The notes under the pieces are model-generated. The model did no database searches and had not been told where the DNA came from. It was given only the letters and a program-made list of their open reading frames with translations. A stretch of DNA of 36,969 bases from Clostridia bacterium (lineage in GTDB: Bacteria > Bacillota > Clostridia > Oscillospirales > Acutalibacteraceae). Made by a program: the position numbers and the translations under genes. Of this stretch, positions 27,645 through 36,904 are shown one piece after another; position 1 is the stretch's first letter, and every line of letters starts with the position of its first letter. The stretch spans positions 1 through 36,969 of the forward strand of contig JAFSEP010000045.1 of assembly GCA_017435665.1 (NCBI GenBank). Reading direction: 5' to 3'.

Positions 27645-29414
27645 ATGTCTGAACAGAACGTAATATACGGAATAAACGGCCCCATTGTGACGGTCAGGGG
27701 AATAACAAGCCTTTCTATGATGGAAATGGTATACGTCGGTAACAGCAGGCTTGTAGGCGAGGTTATTAAAATAGACAAGGATGAAACCACAATTCAGGTT
27801 TACGAGGAGACTTCAGGTGTGACACCGGGTGAACCTGTATGTTCAACGGGTGACCAGATTTCCGTCACCCTCGGTCCCGGTATAATCAGAAATATTTTCG
27901 ACGGTATTGAAAGACCTCTTTCTATGCTTGAAAAGCAAAGCGGAAGCTTCATCGGACGAGGCTCAATGGTGCCTGCCATTGACGAGGATGCCCTCTGGGA
28001 CGTTACTGTTACGGCAAAGGTCGGGGACTACCTTACGGGCGGACAGATTTATGCATACTGCCCCGAAACTCCCGTTATCACCCATAAGATTATGCTCAGC
28101 CCCCTTGAGGAGGGCGAGGTGGTCGAGGTAATGCCCGACGGCAAATACCGTGTGACCGATACGATTGTTAAAATCAGAAAGCAGGACGGCTCTGTGAAGG
28201 AGCTGACCTTATGTCAGAAATGGCCCATAAGAACGCCCCGACCCGTGAAAAACCGACTTGAAGCAAATAAGCCTCTTGTTACGGGACAGCGTGTTATAGA
28301 TACTCTTTTCCCCGTTGCAAAGGGCGGTTGTGCCGCAATCCCCGGAGGCTTCGGAACGGGAAAGACAATGACACAGCATCAGCTTGCCAAATGGTGTGAT
28401 GCGGATATTATCATATATGTGGGCTGCGGTGAGAGAGGCAATGAGATGACTCAGGCACTTGTGGAATTCGGTGAGATTACTGACCCGAAAACCGGCAGAC
28501 CTCTTACGGACAGAACTGTTCTTATTGCAAACACGTCAAATATGCCTGTTGCCGCCCGTGAGGCTTCTATTTATACGGGTATAACTCTTGCTGAGTATTA
28601 CCGTGATATGGGTTATCACACCGCACTTATGGCGGATTCAACCTCACGCTGGGCAGAGGCACTCAGAGAAATATCGGGCAGACTTGAGGAAATGCCCGCT
28701 GACGAGGGCTTCCCTGCATACCTTCCCTCAAGACTTTCAAAGTTCTATGAAAGAGCAGGCTATGTGGAGACTCTCAGCGAAAACGAAGGCTCGGTTACGC
28801 TTATCGGTGCCGTTTCTCCTCAGGGCTCGGATTTCTCAGAGCCCGTTACACAGAATACCAAGCGTTTCACCCGTTGCTTCTGGGCGCTGGATAAGGCTCT
28901 TGCCTATGCAAGACACTATCCTGCAATTAACTGGACAACAAGTTACAGCGAATACGTAAACGATTTTTCAGGCTGGTTCCGTGAAAATGCAGGGGAGAAC
29001 TTCCTGAAATACAGAGAGGAAATCTGCAGTCTGCTGACAGAGGAAAGCTCCCTTATGGAAATTGTCAGACTTATCGGTGCTGATGTTCTTCCCGATGACC
29101 AGAAGCTCGTTATTGAAATAGCCCGAGTTATCCGTGTAGGCTTTCTTCAGCAGAATGCCTTTCACAGCGAGGATACCTATGTGCCTATCGAAAAGCAGAT
29201 GAAGATGATGGAGGTTATACTTCACCTTTATCACGTCAGCCGTAAAATCGTGGCAAAGCAGGTGCCTTTGTCAAAAATCGTTGCAACGGGACTTTTCGAT
29301 AAGCTGGTAAAAATCAAATATGACGTACCGAATAACAATATCGGTATGCTTGACGGTTATATAGCCGAAATAGATTCGGTGCTTAAACCGCTTATGAACA
29401 GGGAGGTGCAGTAA
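27645..29414 (+). CDS. ntpA: V/A-type ATPase catalytic subunit A
   Basis: The product is 589 aa. The P-loop GGFGTGKT is at residues 234-241, followed by YVGCGERGNEMTQAL with the catalytic glutamate and LMADSTSRWAEALREISGRL. The non-homologous insert expected of A subunits, absent from F-type beta, lies at about 110-200. It hydrolyses or makes ATP at the A/B interface. AAGGGGG is the ribosome binding site. Subunit B starts three bases after its stop. Confidence 0.97.
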   Translation: MSEQNVIYGINGPIVTVRGITSLSMMEMVYVGNSRLVGEVIKIDKDETTIQVYEETSGVTPGEPVCSTGDQISVTLGPGIIRNIFDGIERPLSMLEKQSGSFIGRGSMVPAIDEDALWDVTVTAKVGDYLTGGQIYAYCPETPVITHKIMLSPLEEGEVVEVMPDGKYRVTDTIVKIRKQDGSVKELTLCQKWPIRTPRPVKNRLEANKPLVTGQRVIDTLFPVAKGGCAAIPGGFGTGKTMTQHQLAKWCDADIIIYVGCGERGNEMTQALVEFGEITDPKTGRPLTDRTVLIANTSNMPVAAREASIYTGITLAEYYRDMGYHTALMADSTSRWAEALREISGRLEEMPADEGFPAYLPSRLSKFYERAGYVETLSENEGSVTLIGAVSPQGSDFSEPVTQNTKRFTRCFWALDKALAYARHYPAINWTTSYSEYVNDFSGWFRENAGENFLKYREEICSLLTEESSLMEIVRLIGADVLPDDQKLVIEIARVIRVGFLQQNAFHSEDTYVPIEKQMKMMEVILHLYHVSRKIVAKQVPLSKIVATGLFDKLVKIKYDVPNNNIGMLDGYIAEIDSVLKPLMNREVQ

Positions 29415-29417
29415 AAT

Positions 29418-30794
29418 ATGAAAATTGAGCATCTCGGACTTTCACAGATTAACGGTTCTCTCGTTGTTCTTGAAAATGTTATCAACCCGAAATTTGACGA
29501 AATGGTTGAGTTTTCTCTTGCAGACGGAACAAAGAGAACGGGAAGAATTGTAACCGTTGAGGGTGACAAGGTTGCCGTTCAGGTTTTTGAGGGAACCGGC
29601 GGTATCTCAATGACAAATGTGAAAACGACCCTCACGGGTAAGCCTATTGAAATAAAGCTTTCTCCCGAAATTCTCGGAAGAGTTTTTGACGGTCTGGGCA
29701 GACCCAAGGATTCCCTCGGTGAGATATATCCCGACGAGGTCAGAGACGTAAACGGCTCTCCCATAAACCCCGTTTCAAGAATATATCCCAAAAACTATAT
29801 CAACACGGGCATTTCTTCCATAGACTGCCTTGCCACTCTTATCAGAGGGCAGAAGCTTCCGATTTTCAGCGGCTCGGGTATGAAGCATAACGAGCTTGCC
29901 GTTCAGATTGTCCGTCAGGCATCCCTTGCCGATGACGGTGATTTTGCCATTGTTCTTGCAGCTATGGGCGTGAAGAACGACGTTGCCGATTACTTCCGCC
30001 GTTCCTTTGAGGAGGCAGATGTTATGGGCAGGGTAACAATGTTTCTCAATCTTTCAAACGACCCGATTATAGAGAGAATTATCACACCCCGATGCGCTCT
30101 TACGGCAGCTGAATATCTTGCGTTCAAGCTCAATAAGCACGTGCTTGTCATTATGACGGATATGACAAGCTATGCGGAGGCTCTGCGTGAATTCAGCTCA
30201 TCAAAGGGTGAAATCCCCGGAAGAAAGGGATATCCCGGATACTTCTATTCCGACCTTGCAACCCTATATGAAAGGGCAGGTATTATCAAGGATGCGGAAG
30301 GCTCCGTGACCCAGCTTCCCATTCTCACAATGCCCAACGACGATATAACTCATCCCATACCCGACCTTACGGGATATATTACCGAGGGTCAGATTGTTCT
30401 TGACCGTGCCCTTGATGCAAGCGGTATCTATCCTCCCGTAAGTGTTCTGCCCTCGCTTTCACGTCTTATGAAGGACGGTATCGGCGCAGGCTATACCAGA
30501 GAAGACCATTCTGCCCTTGCAAATCAGCTTTTTGCCTGCTATGCAAAGGTTCAGGACGCCAAGGCTCTTGCATCGGTTATCGGTGAAGAGGAGCTTTCCG
30601 AGGGTGATAAAGCCATAATGAAATTCGGCAGAGAATTTGAACAGAAATTCATAAATCAGGGCTTCAACGAAAACAGAAGCATAACAGAAACACTTGATCT
30701 TGGTTGGAAACTTTTGTCGGCACTTCCCAGAGAGCTTCTTGACAGAGTTGACGAAAAGCTGCTTGACGAAAAGCTCGTTCCTCAGCAGAGCTGA
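29418..30794 (+). CDS. ntpB: V/A-type ATPase non-catalytic subunit B
   Basis: The product is 458 aa. [18 protein letters not shown] takes the place of the P-loop, as normal for B, followed by [20 protein letters not shown] and [19 protein letters not shown]. It alternates with A in the catalytic hexamer. It is followed by a 208-bp gap containing a repeat element rather than directly by subunit D. Confidence 0.97.
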   Translation: MKIEHLGLSQINGSLVVLENVINPKFDEMVEFSLADGTKRTGRIVTVEGDKVAVQVFEGTGGISMTNVKTTLTGKPIEIKLSPEILGRVFDGLGRPKDSLGEIYPDEVRDVNGSPINPVSRIYPKNYINTGISSIDCLATLIRGQKLPIFSGSGMKHNELAVQIVRQASLADDGDFAIVLAAMGVKNDVADYFRRSFEEADVMGRVTMFLNLSNDPIIERIITPRCALTAAEYLAFKLNKHVLVIMTDMTSYAEALREFSSSKGEIPGRKGYPGYFYSDLATLYERAGIIKDAEGSVTQLPILTMPNDDITHPIPDLTGYITEGQIVLDRALDASGIYPPVSVLPSLSRLMKDGIGAGYTREDHSALANQLFACYAKVQDAKALASVIGEEELSEGDKAIMKFGREFEQKFINQGFNENRSITETLDLGWKLLSALPRELLDRVDEKLLDEKLVPQQS

Positions 30795-30800
30795 GGAAAA

Positions 30801-30948
30801 TGCAGAATGCAGAATGCAAAATTCAAAACGAGATTAAAATGCTTAAATGTCTGCACTAGCAGGGAAGGCTTAATTGGCTCCCCTTTTAGGGGGAGCTGTC
30901 AAAATCGGATTGCGATTTTGACTGAGGGGGCGCCTTCTGCATTCTGCA
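30801..30948. repeat. MITE-like element between ATPase genes B and D
   Basis: Perfect 14-bp terminal inverted repeats, TGCAGAATGCAGAA (30801-30814) and TTCTGCATTCTGCA (30935-30948), enclose about 120 noncoding bp. Inside are the stems GCTCCCC/GGGGGAGC and CAAAATCG/CGATTTTG. The internal pattern (GGCTCCCC...GGGGGAGC...TGACTGAGGG) resembles dispersed intergenic repeats I recall from Ruminococcaceae. It is noncoding and lies within the operon. Confidence 0.75.
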
Positions 30949-31002
30949 CTCTCCTGCCTTCCCACCAATAAATAACAAACCCAAAGAAAAGAGGTGACCG
31001 AT

Positions 31003-31605
31003 ATGGCTCAGGTATTTCCTACGAAAACAAATCTCATAAATACAAAAAAGTCTCTTGAGCTTGCCGAATTAGGCTATGACCTTATGGACAGAAAGAGAAA
31101 TATCCTTGTCAGGGAGATGATGCTCCTTATTGATGAGGCTAAGGAAACACGTGCTCAGGCATCGGAAACCTTTTCAAAGGCATATTCTGCTCTTGCAAAA
31201 GCCTCGGTCACGCTGGGTGACTGCACGGATTTTGCTGAAAATGTTCCTGTTGAGCAGGGGCTGTCGATTGATATAAGAAGCGTAATGGGCGTTGAATTGC
31301 CCACCGTTGTGCTTGAGGAAAGAGAAGACAGCGCCTGGTACGGACTGCATACCACGAACTCACTTCTGGATGAGGCATATTTTGAGTTCAAGAAGGCAAA
31401 GGAGCTTACGGTGAAGCTGGCAGGTATTGAAAACAGTGTCTACCGTCTTGCGGATGCCATAAAGAAAACTCAGAAAAGAGCGAACGCTCTTGACAATATT
31501 CTCATTCCCAGATTTGAAGAAACAATCAGGTTTATTTCCGATGCCCTTGAGGAAAAGGAAAGGGAGGATTTCTCAAGACTCAAGGTTATGAAGAACAACA
31601 AATGA
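31003..31605 (+). CDS. ntpD: V/A-type ATPase rotor subunit D
   Basis: The product is 200 aa from ATG 31003, preceded by AGAGGTG; an in-frame GTG at 30994 lies within that site. The sequence starts with PTKTNLINTKKSLELAELGY, and has long N- and C-terminal helices (TQKRANALDNILIPRFEETI) as in the central shaft, which is typical of subunit D. It is the last ATPase gene, and a new promoter follows. Confidence 0.95.
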   Translation: MAQVFPTKTNLINTKKSLELAELGYDLMDRKRNILVREMMLLIDEAKETRAQASETFSKAYSALAKASVTLGDCTDFAENVPVEQGLSIDIRSVMGVELPTVVLEEREDSAWYGLHTTNSLLDEAYFEFKKAKELTVKLAGIENSVYRLADAIKKTQKRANALDNILIPRFEETIRFISDALEEKEREDFSRLKVMKNNK

Positions 31606-31648
31606 TATTGTCCAAAAGTTACGGAAACTTAAATTTTCCTGAAAAGTC

Positions 31649-31677
31649 TGTACATTTTACAAAATTTGTAATATAAT
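31649..31677 (+). promoter_or_regulatory. promoter with a palindrome for the lipoprotein gene
   Basis: TGTACA (31649-31654), 17 bp, TATAAT (31672-31677). The palindrome TTACAAA-A-TTTGTAA (31657-31671) fills the spacer and could be an operator. Confidence 0.6.
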
Positions 31678-31723
31678 GTATGTGCGTAGATATGCGCAAA
31701 CGTAAATTACGGAGGTAAGAATT

Positions 31724-32155
31724 ATGAAAAAGATAGTAGCACTTATGCTTGTTGCAGTTCTCTGCTTAGGCGTATTTTCAGCCTGCTCATTATTGGCTAA
31801 GCCTCAGAGTGAGCTTCTTGTTGCATCATGGACAGATTCAAACGCCCTCAGCGGATACGAATTCCGTGGTGACGGCACAGTAAAGATCACATATGCAAAC
31901 TTCACAGTACCTATTCTTAACACAAACTTTAACGGTACCGTTGAAGGTGCTTACACCACAAGCGAGAGCGAAGACGGTGAAAAGAATTATGTGACCGTTA
32001 CATACACCATTTTCAATAAGTCTATTGAAACAAAGTATGAGTATTTCGTTGAGGAAAACGTTCTCACACTCACAGACCTTGATGACGGGGACAAGACTGT
32101 TTATGTCAAGCAGACAACACAGAGCTCAGCTCCTTCATCAACAACAGCAGCATAA
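31724..32155 (+). CDS. lipoprotein with one DUF5640-like beta domain
   Basis: The product is 143 aa. It has a lipoprotein signal (MKKIVALMLVAVLCLGVFSA then Cys21, lipobox FSAC). The mature part is a compact beta-rich domain with landmarks SWTDSNALSGYEFRGDGTVK, VEGAYTT, VTYTIFNKSIETKYEY and TLTDLDDGD, like the lipocalin-like DUF5640 family. A Thr/Ser tail follows. The same domain occurs twice in the next gene. Its role is unknown; it would be tethered on the outer face of the membrane. Confidence 0.75.
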   Translation: MKKIVALMLVAVLCLGVFSACSLLAKPQSELLVASWTDSNALSGYEFRGDGTVKITYANFTVPILNTNFNGTVEGAYTTSESEDGEKNYVTVTYTIFNKSIETKYEYFVEENVLTLTDLDDGDKTVYVKQTTQSSAPSSTTAA

Positions 32156-32177
32156 TTTAACATGAAATGAACAGATG

Positions 32178-32199
32178 AAAGAGTGGGAAACCACTCTTT
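32178..32199 (+). terminator. hairpin between the two paralogous genes
   Basis: AAAGAGTGG pairs with CCACTCTTT around GAAA, followed by TCTGTG. The short U-tract and close downstream gene suggest partial termination or attenuation. Confidence 0.6.
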
Positions 32200-32222
32200 T
32201 CTGTGTATTTAAGGTGATATAA

Positions 32223-33218
32223 ATGAATGAAGAAATGAATGGAAATTCAAGGGATTTTCTTGATGATATTTACGAAACGGAAAATACAGCAGAGACAGAC
32301 AGGGCAGTAACGGGAAATCCGGCTGATGACGTTGTTGCCGTAAAAGTGGTAAAAAGCAAAACAGAGCTTATTAAAAAGCTGCTTATTGCTGCAATCTGTC
32401 TCGTGGTGGTCGGTGCTTCAATCGGCTTCGGATATTATATTGCAAAGCATCCTGCCGATAACGGCGGCTCAGAACAGACCACGGTTTCAGACACTACCGA
32501 GGTTTTCGGCGGAAGCTATGAAGAAAATGAAGATGACGAAGACGATGATACAACCGTAAACAATGAAGCTGATACAGGCACAACTCTTGCTCCTTCAGCC
32601 GACACAGACCTTGCAACCGCTATTTTAGGTCAGTGGACAGACAACGCAAACCTCAGCGGATACGAATTCCTTGAGGATGGCATTATGAAGGTGACTTATT
32701 TCAATATGTCTGCTCTCAATCTTGAGGATATCGTTGACGGAACATACAGGGGCACCTATACCCTTGAGGGGGATAAGCTGACAATTTCTTACACTATCTA
32801 TTCAAAGGCAGTTGTGAAGAAATACACCGTTAAGGTGGAGGACAACAACCTTTATATGACTTCCTCCGAGGGCGATAAGTCCGTCTATGTGAGAAAGGGC
32901 AGCGAGCCTGCCGTCAACACGGAGATTGATAAGAAGCTGCTGGGAAAGTGGAGCTCAAACCTCAGCGGATATGAGTTCAAGGATAACGGTGTTGTTACAA
33001 TCACGTATATCAACCTTTCGTCAATGGGTATCAACCTTGACATAAACGGCAAGGTTGACGGTATTTACGAGCTTGACGGAGATAAGCTGAACATAAAATT
33101 CTCCATATATTCCTCGGTTATTGAGAAGAAGTATACCTATAAGGTTGACGGAAAAACACTTACCCTTACCGACAGAGAAAGCGGAGAAAAGGGAACATAC
33201 GTAAAGGAAGCAGAGTAA
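32223..33218 (+). CDS. membrane-anchored protein with two copies of the lipoprotein domain
   Basis: The product is 331 aa. About 55 cytoplasmic residues precede one transmembrane helix (LLIAAICLVVVGASIGFGYY, about 57-77). An acidic linker (ENEDDEDDDTT) leads to two tandem beta domains starting at about 133 (LGQWTDNANLSGYEFLEDGI) and 239 (LGKWSSNLSGYEFKDNGVV). Each has the pattern W-S/T-x-N...LSGYEF...G...DGTY/IYEL(D/E)GDKL...Y...KKYT...YV(R/K)K. Both match the preceding lipoprotein, so the unit was duplicated twice. AAGGTG is the ribosome binding site. The YbaK-like gene follows with one base between. Confidence 0.8.
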   Translation: MNEEMNGNSRDFLDDIYETENTAETDRAVTGNPADDVVAVKVVKSKTELIKKLLIAAICLVVVGASIGFGYYIAKHPADNGGSEQTTVSDTTEVFGGSYEENEDDEDDDTTVNNEADTGTTLAPSADTDLATAILGQWTDNANLSGYEFLEDGIMKVTYFNMSALNLEDIVDGTYRGTYTLEGDKLTISYTIYSKAVVKKYTVKVEDNNLYMTSSEGDKSVYVRKGSEPAVNTEIDKKLLGKWSSNLSGYEFKDNGVVTITYINLSSMGINLDINGKVDGIYELDGDKLNIKFSIYSSVIEKKYTYKVDGKTLTLTDRESGEKGTYVKEAE

Positions 33219-33219
33219 G

Positions 33220-33711
33220 ATGGGACAGAAGGAAAAAGTGCTGAAGGCCCTTGATGAAATGAACATTGAATATAAGGTCATAACTCATCAGGCTGTTACA
33301 ACCATTGAAGAAATGGATGAGCTGGGTATTTTTACGGACGGCGAGGTATGCAAAAACCTGTTCCTGAGAAATGCAAACGGCAAGATCCACTATCTTGTAT
33401 GCTGTCTGAAGGATAAGAAGGTTGACCTTGTTGAACTGAGAGGTCAGATAGGCTCAAGCAGACTCAGCTTCGGCTCTGATGAAAGGCTTATGAAGCATCT
33501 GGGACTGACTCAGGGTGCCGTTTCGCCCTTCGGAATTATCAATAACGAGGATCATCAGGTGGAAATCGTGCTTGATAAGGATATTATGAAAACCGAGTCT
33601 CTTGTGGGCTTCCACCCCAATGATAACACAGCCTTTGTCTGGCTGAAGGCAGAGGACCTTATTAGATTTATAAAGCATTACGGAAACGATTATTGCCTTG
33701 TGAATATATAA
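33220..33711 (+). CDS. YbaK/PrdX-type aminoacyl-tRNA deacylase
   Basis: The product is 163 aa of the YbaK/ProXp superfamily, which hydrolyses mischarged tRNA such as Ala-tRNA(Pro) in trans. Visible marks are HQAVTTIEEM, CKNLFLRNANGKIHYLVCCL, the catalytic-type lysine in GEVCKNLF, GSSRLSFGSDERLMKHLGLT and QGAVSPFGIIN. Length and the GxVSPFG motif match PrdX/YbaK stand-alone proteins. It starts one base after the preceding stop, so it is translated from the same message. Confidence 0.9.
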   Translation: MGQKEKVLKALDEMNIEYKVITHQAVTTIEEMDELGIFTDGEVCKNLFLRNANGKIHYLVCCLKDKKVDLVELRGQIGSSRLSFGSDERLMKHLGLTQGAVSPFGIINNEDHQVEIVLDKDIMKTESLVGFHPNDNTAFVWLKAEDLIRFIKHYGNDYCLVNI

Positions 33712-33726
33712 ACTGAGAGGAAAAAT

Positions 33727-35082
33727 ATGAAGGAACTGAAATTTTACGTTATGACGGACCCTCATTTCTATGAAACCTCCCTGGGAGCAAGCGGTCCGGA
33801 ATATGACGATTTTATGCGGTATGAGCAGAAGTGCTACGCTGAGACGGAAAGCATCAACCGTTCTGTTGCGGAATATCTCAAGGGAGCAGATGAGGCTGAC
33901 ATAATACTCATTGTCGGTGACCTGAGCTTTAACGGCGAAAAGGAAAGCCACAGAAGCTTTGTGAAGCTGCTGAAGGAAATCGAAGAAAGCGGCAAGAAGG
34001 TATATGTGGTAACCGCTGACCACGACTGTCAGGAGCATCCCTTTGCCTTCGGTGAAAAGGGCAGATACGAGCCTGAGGGAACACCGAGAGACGAGCTTTT
34101 TGATATCTATTATGAGTTCGGCTTCAAGGATGCGATTGCAGTTGACAGACAGCATCTTTCCTATGTGGCTCAGCTGGGCGAGGGTGTGAGACTTCTTGCC
34201 CTGAACAATGACGGTGCCGATGACGGAAGACGACGCTTCGACGAAAAGCATTGTCAGTGGATAAGGGAGCAGATAAGAAAGGCGAAGGAAGACGGACAGA
34301 TGATGATTGCAATGAATCATTATCCGCTTTTACCCCTTCAGCCCTTGTTCTCAATTATAAGCTCCACGGTGCAGAAGGAGCCGATGAATGCCATTGAGCT
34401 TCTTGCGGATGAAGGAGTAAACCTTGTGTTTACGGGACATATGCACTGCCAGAGCATAAACGAAGTTACCACCAAAAAGGGTAATAAGCTTTACGATGTC
34501 TGCACAGGCTCCATTATTGCCGATCCGGCATACATAAGACTTGTAACCGTAAAGGACGAAAACACGGTTGACATAAAGAGCATCCCCACACCCGATTTTG
34601 AGTGGGATACTGACGGAAGAAGCTGTAAGCAGTATCTTACTGATATGTTTAACAATATGATTCTCAACATTCTTTATGATATGAAATATGATACGGAAAG
34701 AATGATGAGAAAGTTCCATATTGAAGATAAAAAGGCTCTCAGACCGGTGATTTATCTTATCGGATGTCTGCTTAATTCAATAACCCTCGGAGGCTTCAGC
34801 CGACTTTTTTGGATAAAATGCCATAAGTCAATCAGGAAAATTAAAGTTATGGACTTTGCCGCAGAGCTTGTAAGAGGTGCTTTTGTCGGAAATCAGCAGA
34901 TGAAGGAGGGTACGCCCGAGGGTGATGTTCTTCTTGCCTTCCTCAAAAGGATAAATCCCGTGCTGAAAAGGATTAACCTGAAGAATGTCTACGGTGAAAG
35001 GGTTGACCTTTTCGAGCTTCTCAAGCATACAGCCGGAAACTACGGAACAGATGACTATAATGCAGTTCTCACGCTGAGATAA
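33727..35082 (+). CDS. calcineurin-like metallophosphoesterase
   Basis: The product is 451 aa with no signal peptide. Metal-binding motifs are in order: DPH (Asp11, His13), GDLSFNGE (Asp65), TADHDC (98-100), MNHYP (His198), and GHMH (His238, His240). The usual GNH(D/E) motif reads ADHD, so the bridging asparagine is replaced by aspartate. The C-terminal 150 residues are helical and have no family I recognise. GAGAGG lies six bases before the ATG, 15 bp after the YbaK-like gene. The substrate is unknown; phosphodiesters of nucleotides or lipids are possible. Confidence 0.85.
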   Translation: MKELKFYVMTDPHFYETSLGASGPEYDDFMRYEQKCYAETESINRSVAEYLKGADEADIILIVGDLSFNGEKESHRSFVKLLKEIEESGKKVYVVTADHDCQEHPFAFGEKGRYEPEGTPRDELFDIYYEFGFKDAIAVDRQHLSYVAQLGEGVRLLALNNDGADDGRRRFDEKHCQWIREQIRKAKEDGQMMIAMNHYPLLPLQPLFSIISSTVQKEPMNAIELLADEGVNLVFTGHMHCQSINEVTTKKGNKLYDVCTGSIIADPAYIRLVTVKDENTVDIKSIPTPDFEWDTDGRSCKQYLTDMFNNMILNILYDMKYDTERMMRKFHIEDKKALRPVIYLIGCLLNSITLGGFSRLFWIKCHKSIRKIKVMDFAAELVRGAFVGNQQMKEGTPEGDVLLAFLKRINPVLKRINLKNVYGERVDLFELLKHTAGNYGTDDYNAVLTLR

Positions 35083-35123
35083 CTGCTGAATATACAGGAC
35101 TGGTATAATCGGAGGTTTTAAAG

Positions 35124-36635
35124 ATGAAAGAAAAAATTCCATTTGACGAAAGAGTACATCAGTTTATGATGAAAACTGACAAAAACAAGATGAAAAATAT
35201 TATTATCGGTATTCTTGTTGCGGTAATTGTTATTGAAACAGTTGCATTCGGCATTTCGGGAATTCTCGGCGGCAAAAACACAGCAAGTACTCCCGTTGCA
35301 GGTGAGGCACAGGCTCTTATCAATATCAACACAAAGGGAATGGCAACAGAGGTTGTCAATGCAGTAAAGCCCATGCTGGAGGGTATTGTTGACGGAGAGA
35401 TGCCTGAGGGCGGTCTTATGGGTGTTGTTGAAAAGGTTGTTTATTCCGATATGATAGTAAACACCCTTATGTCAATTTCTTACCCGCTTCTTTATGATGT
35501 TCTTGTCAATCTTGATTTGCTCGAGTTTGCAACAGAGCTTGACCTTTACGCAACAGGCCCTCTTGCTGCAACACGCTTTGAGGGTATGAGCTATACCTGT
35601 GTTGATAAGGACGGCACAAGAAAGCCTCTCTCTGAGGTTCTTCCCTCGGTTGAAGAGGACTGGACATATATGGATGCAGAGGTAACCTGGAAGGACGAAA
35701 ACGGAACGGAAAAGACTACCTCTCTGTGGAACTCTATTGAATGGGGTGTTAAGGATGAGGAATCCTTCTATAAGGTGCTGCAGGATATGTCAGCAGGTCT
35801 CAGAGGTGTTCTTGAGGTCTGTGTTCAGGGCAAGTCAAGAGATATCGTTATAAATGTTGTTGAGTTCCTTCTTGATACAGACGTCATTCCTGCGGAGCTT
35901 CACGCAGCAACAGTTTATAACGCTTCCGAGAAGAGTGGCTATGAAATCTGCCTTATTTCTCTTTTCAATATGCTCGGCCTTGTTGACGGTGAATATCCCG
36001 CCGCTGAGGAGGTTGTTGCATACACTGAGCTTGGTGATATCTGGAAGGCAATTCTCAAGCCCGTTCTCTTCGCAGTTGAAAAGGTTGCAGAGGATCCCAT
36101 AAACAATCTTACAACCTTGCTTGTGAACTTTGCCCACGCTATTGAGTCAGGCTCACTTTGTGAGAGTATGCGCTCACTGAGAATGGACGGTGACTATCAC
36201 GTTCTTGCCACAGCCGTAATGGGACTTGAAAGCGGACTTATCTATAATCTCGGTGACGGTCTTATTGAAATCATCGAGTCTCTCGGAATAAAGATTTCAG
36301 GCAACTTCAACGAGCTTCTTGACAGCCTTCTTTCAATGATTACAAAGAATGAGTCAGCTGATATGCCCGATATGGATATGAACGGTCTCTTTGCCTGTGC
36401 AAGTGAAACCACGCTTCCCAACGGCAATAAGTATTACAAGGCTGATGCCGATAAGACGGTTGATTTCCTTGTAAGCTATGCAGTAAACGAAAAGCTTGTT
36501 GAGAGCGTTATCGCCATCACGCCTCTTGCAGGAACAGAAACTGCAAAGGAAATCACAGAGGGCGTGGCTGAAAGCAAGGCAGGTCTTGTGAAGATAATCA
36601 ATGCCCTTGCAGATTATCTTATGACTTTAGGGTGA
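35124..36635 (+). CDS. hypothetical membrane-anchored exported protein, stop codon inside a repeat
   Basis: The product is 503 aa. About 25 cytoplasmic residues precede one transmembrane helix (NIIIGILVAVIVIETVAFGI, about 25-44), which leaves about 450 residues outside. The outer part is acidic and helical with no recognised domain. It lies 41 bp after the phosphoesterase gene with GGAGG eight bases upstream of ATG, so it may be in the same operon. The last codons (ACT TTA GGG TGA) run into the terminal inverted repeat beginning at about 36628, so the stop and the last two residues are supplied by the repeat. The protein may have been longer before. Confidence 0.75.
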   Translation: MKEKIPFDERVHQFMMKTDKNKMKNIIIGILVAVIVIETVAFGISGILGGKNTASTPVAGEAQALININTKGMATEVVNAVKPMLEGIVDGEMPEGGLMGVVEKVVYSDMIVNTLMSISYPLLYDVLVNLDLLEFATELDLYATGPLAATRFEGMSYTCVDKDGTRKPLSEVLPSVEEDWTYMDAEVTWKDENGTEKTTSLWNSIEWGVKDEESFYKVLQDMSAGLRGVLEVCVQGKSRDIVINVVEFLLDTDVIPAELHAATVYNASEKSGYEICLISLFNMLGLVDGEYPAAEEVVAYTELGDIWKAILKPVLFAVEKVAEDPINNLTTLLVNFAHAIESGSLCESMRSLRMDGDYHVLATAVMGLESGLIYNLGDGLIEIIESLGIKISGNFNELLDSLLSMITKNESADMPDMDMNGLFACASETTLPNGNKYYKADADKTVDFLVSYAVNEKLVESVIAITPLAGTETAKEITEGVAESKAGLVKIINALADYLMTLG

Positions 36636-36904
36636 CGGGTGTAATCCGAACCCGCCCAAAAGCGTGAATTTTTGCGGCTTTTCGGCGTTTCGGATTTGAA
36701 AGGCGATAGCCTGTCGGCATCCTCAACATCCAAAAATCCATCAAAAATTCGCACTTTTGGGTCGTAAGATTTTTTTCGGAACGGATTTTTGGCAAATCAA
36801 GGCACAAAACGCAGTAAATCCTGTCGGATTTACGAGCATTTTAACGATGCGTTGACGGAAATCCGCCCCGTAAAAAACGGGTTCGTATTACACCCGTCAC
36901 CCTA
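36628..36904. repeat. 277-bp inverted-repeat element
   Basis: The ends 36628-36654 and 36878-36904 are inverted copies matching at 26 of 27 bases, starting TAGGGTGACGGGTGTAAT. A nested inverted pair (near 36655-36674 and 36740-36762, CCCAAAAGnnnGAATTTTTG) and a small hairpin (GTAAATCC TGTC GGATTTAC) lie within. No reading frame is convincing. It looks like a MITE or other nonautonomous repeat, and it could fold into a long hairpin RNA. Confidence 0.75.
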
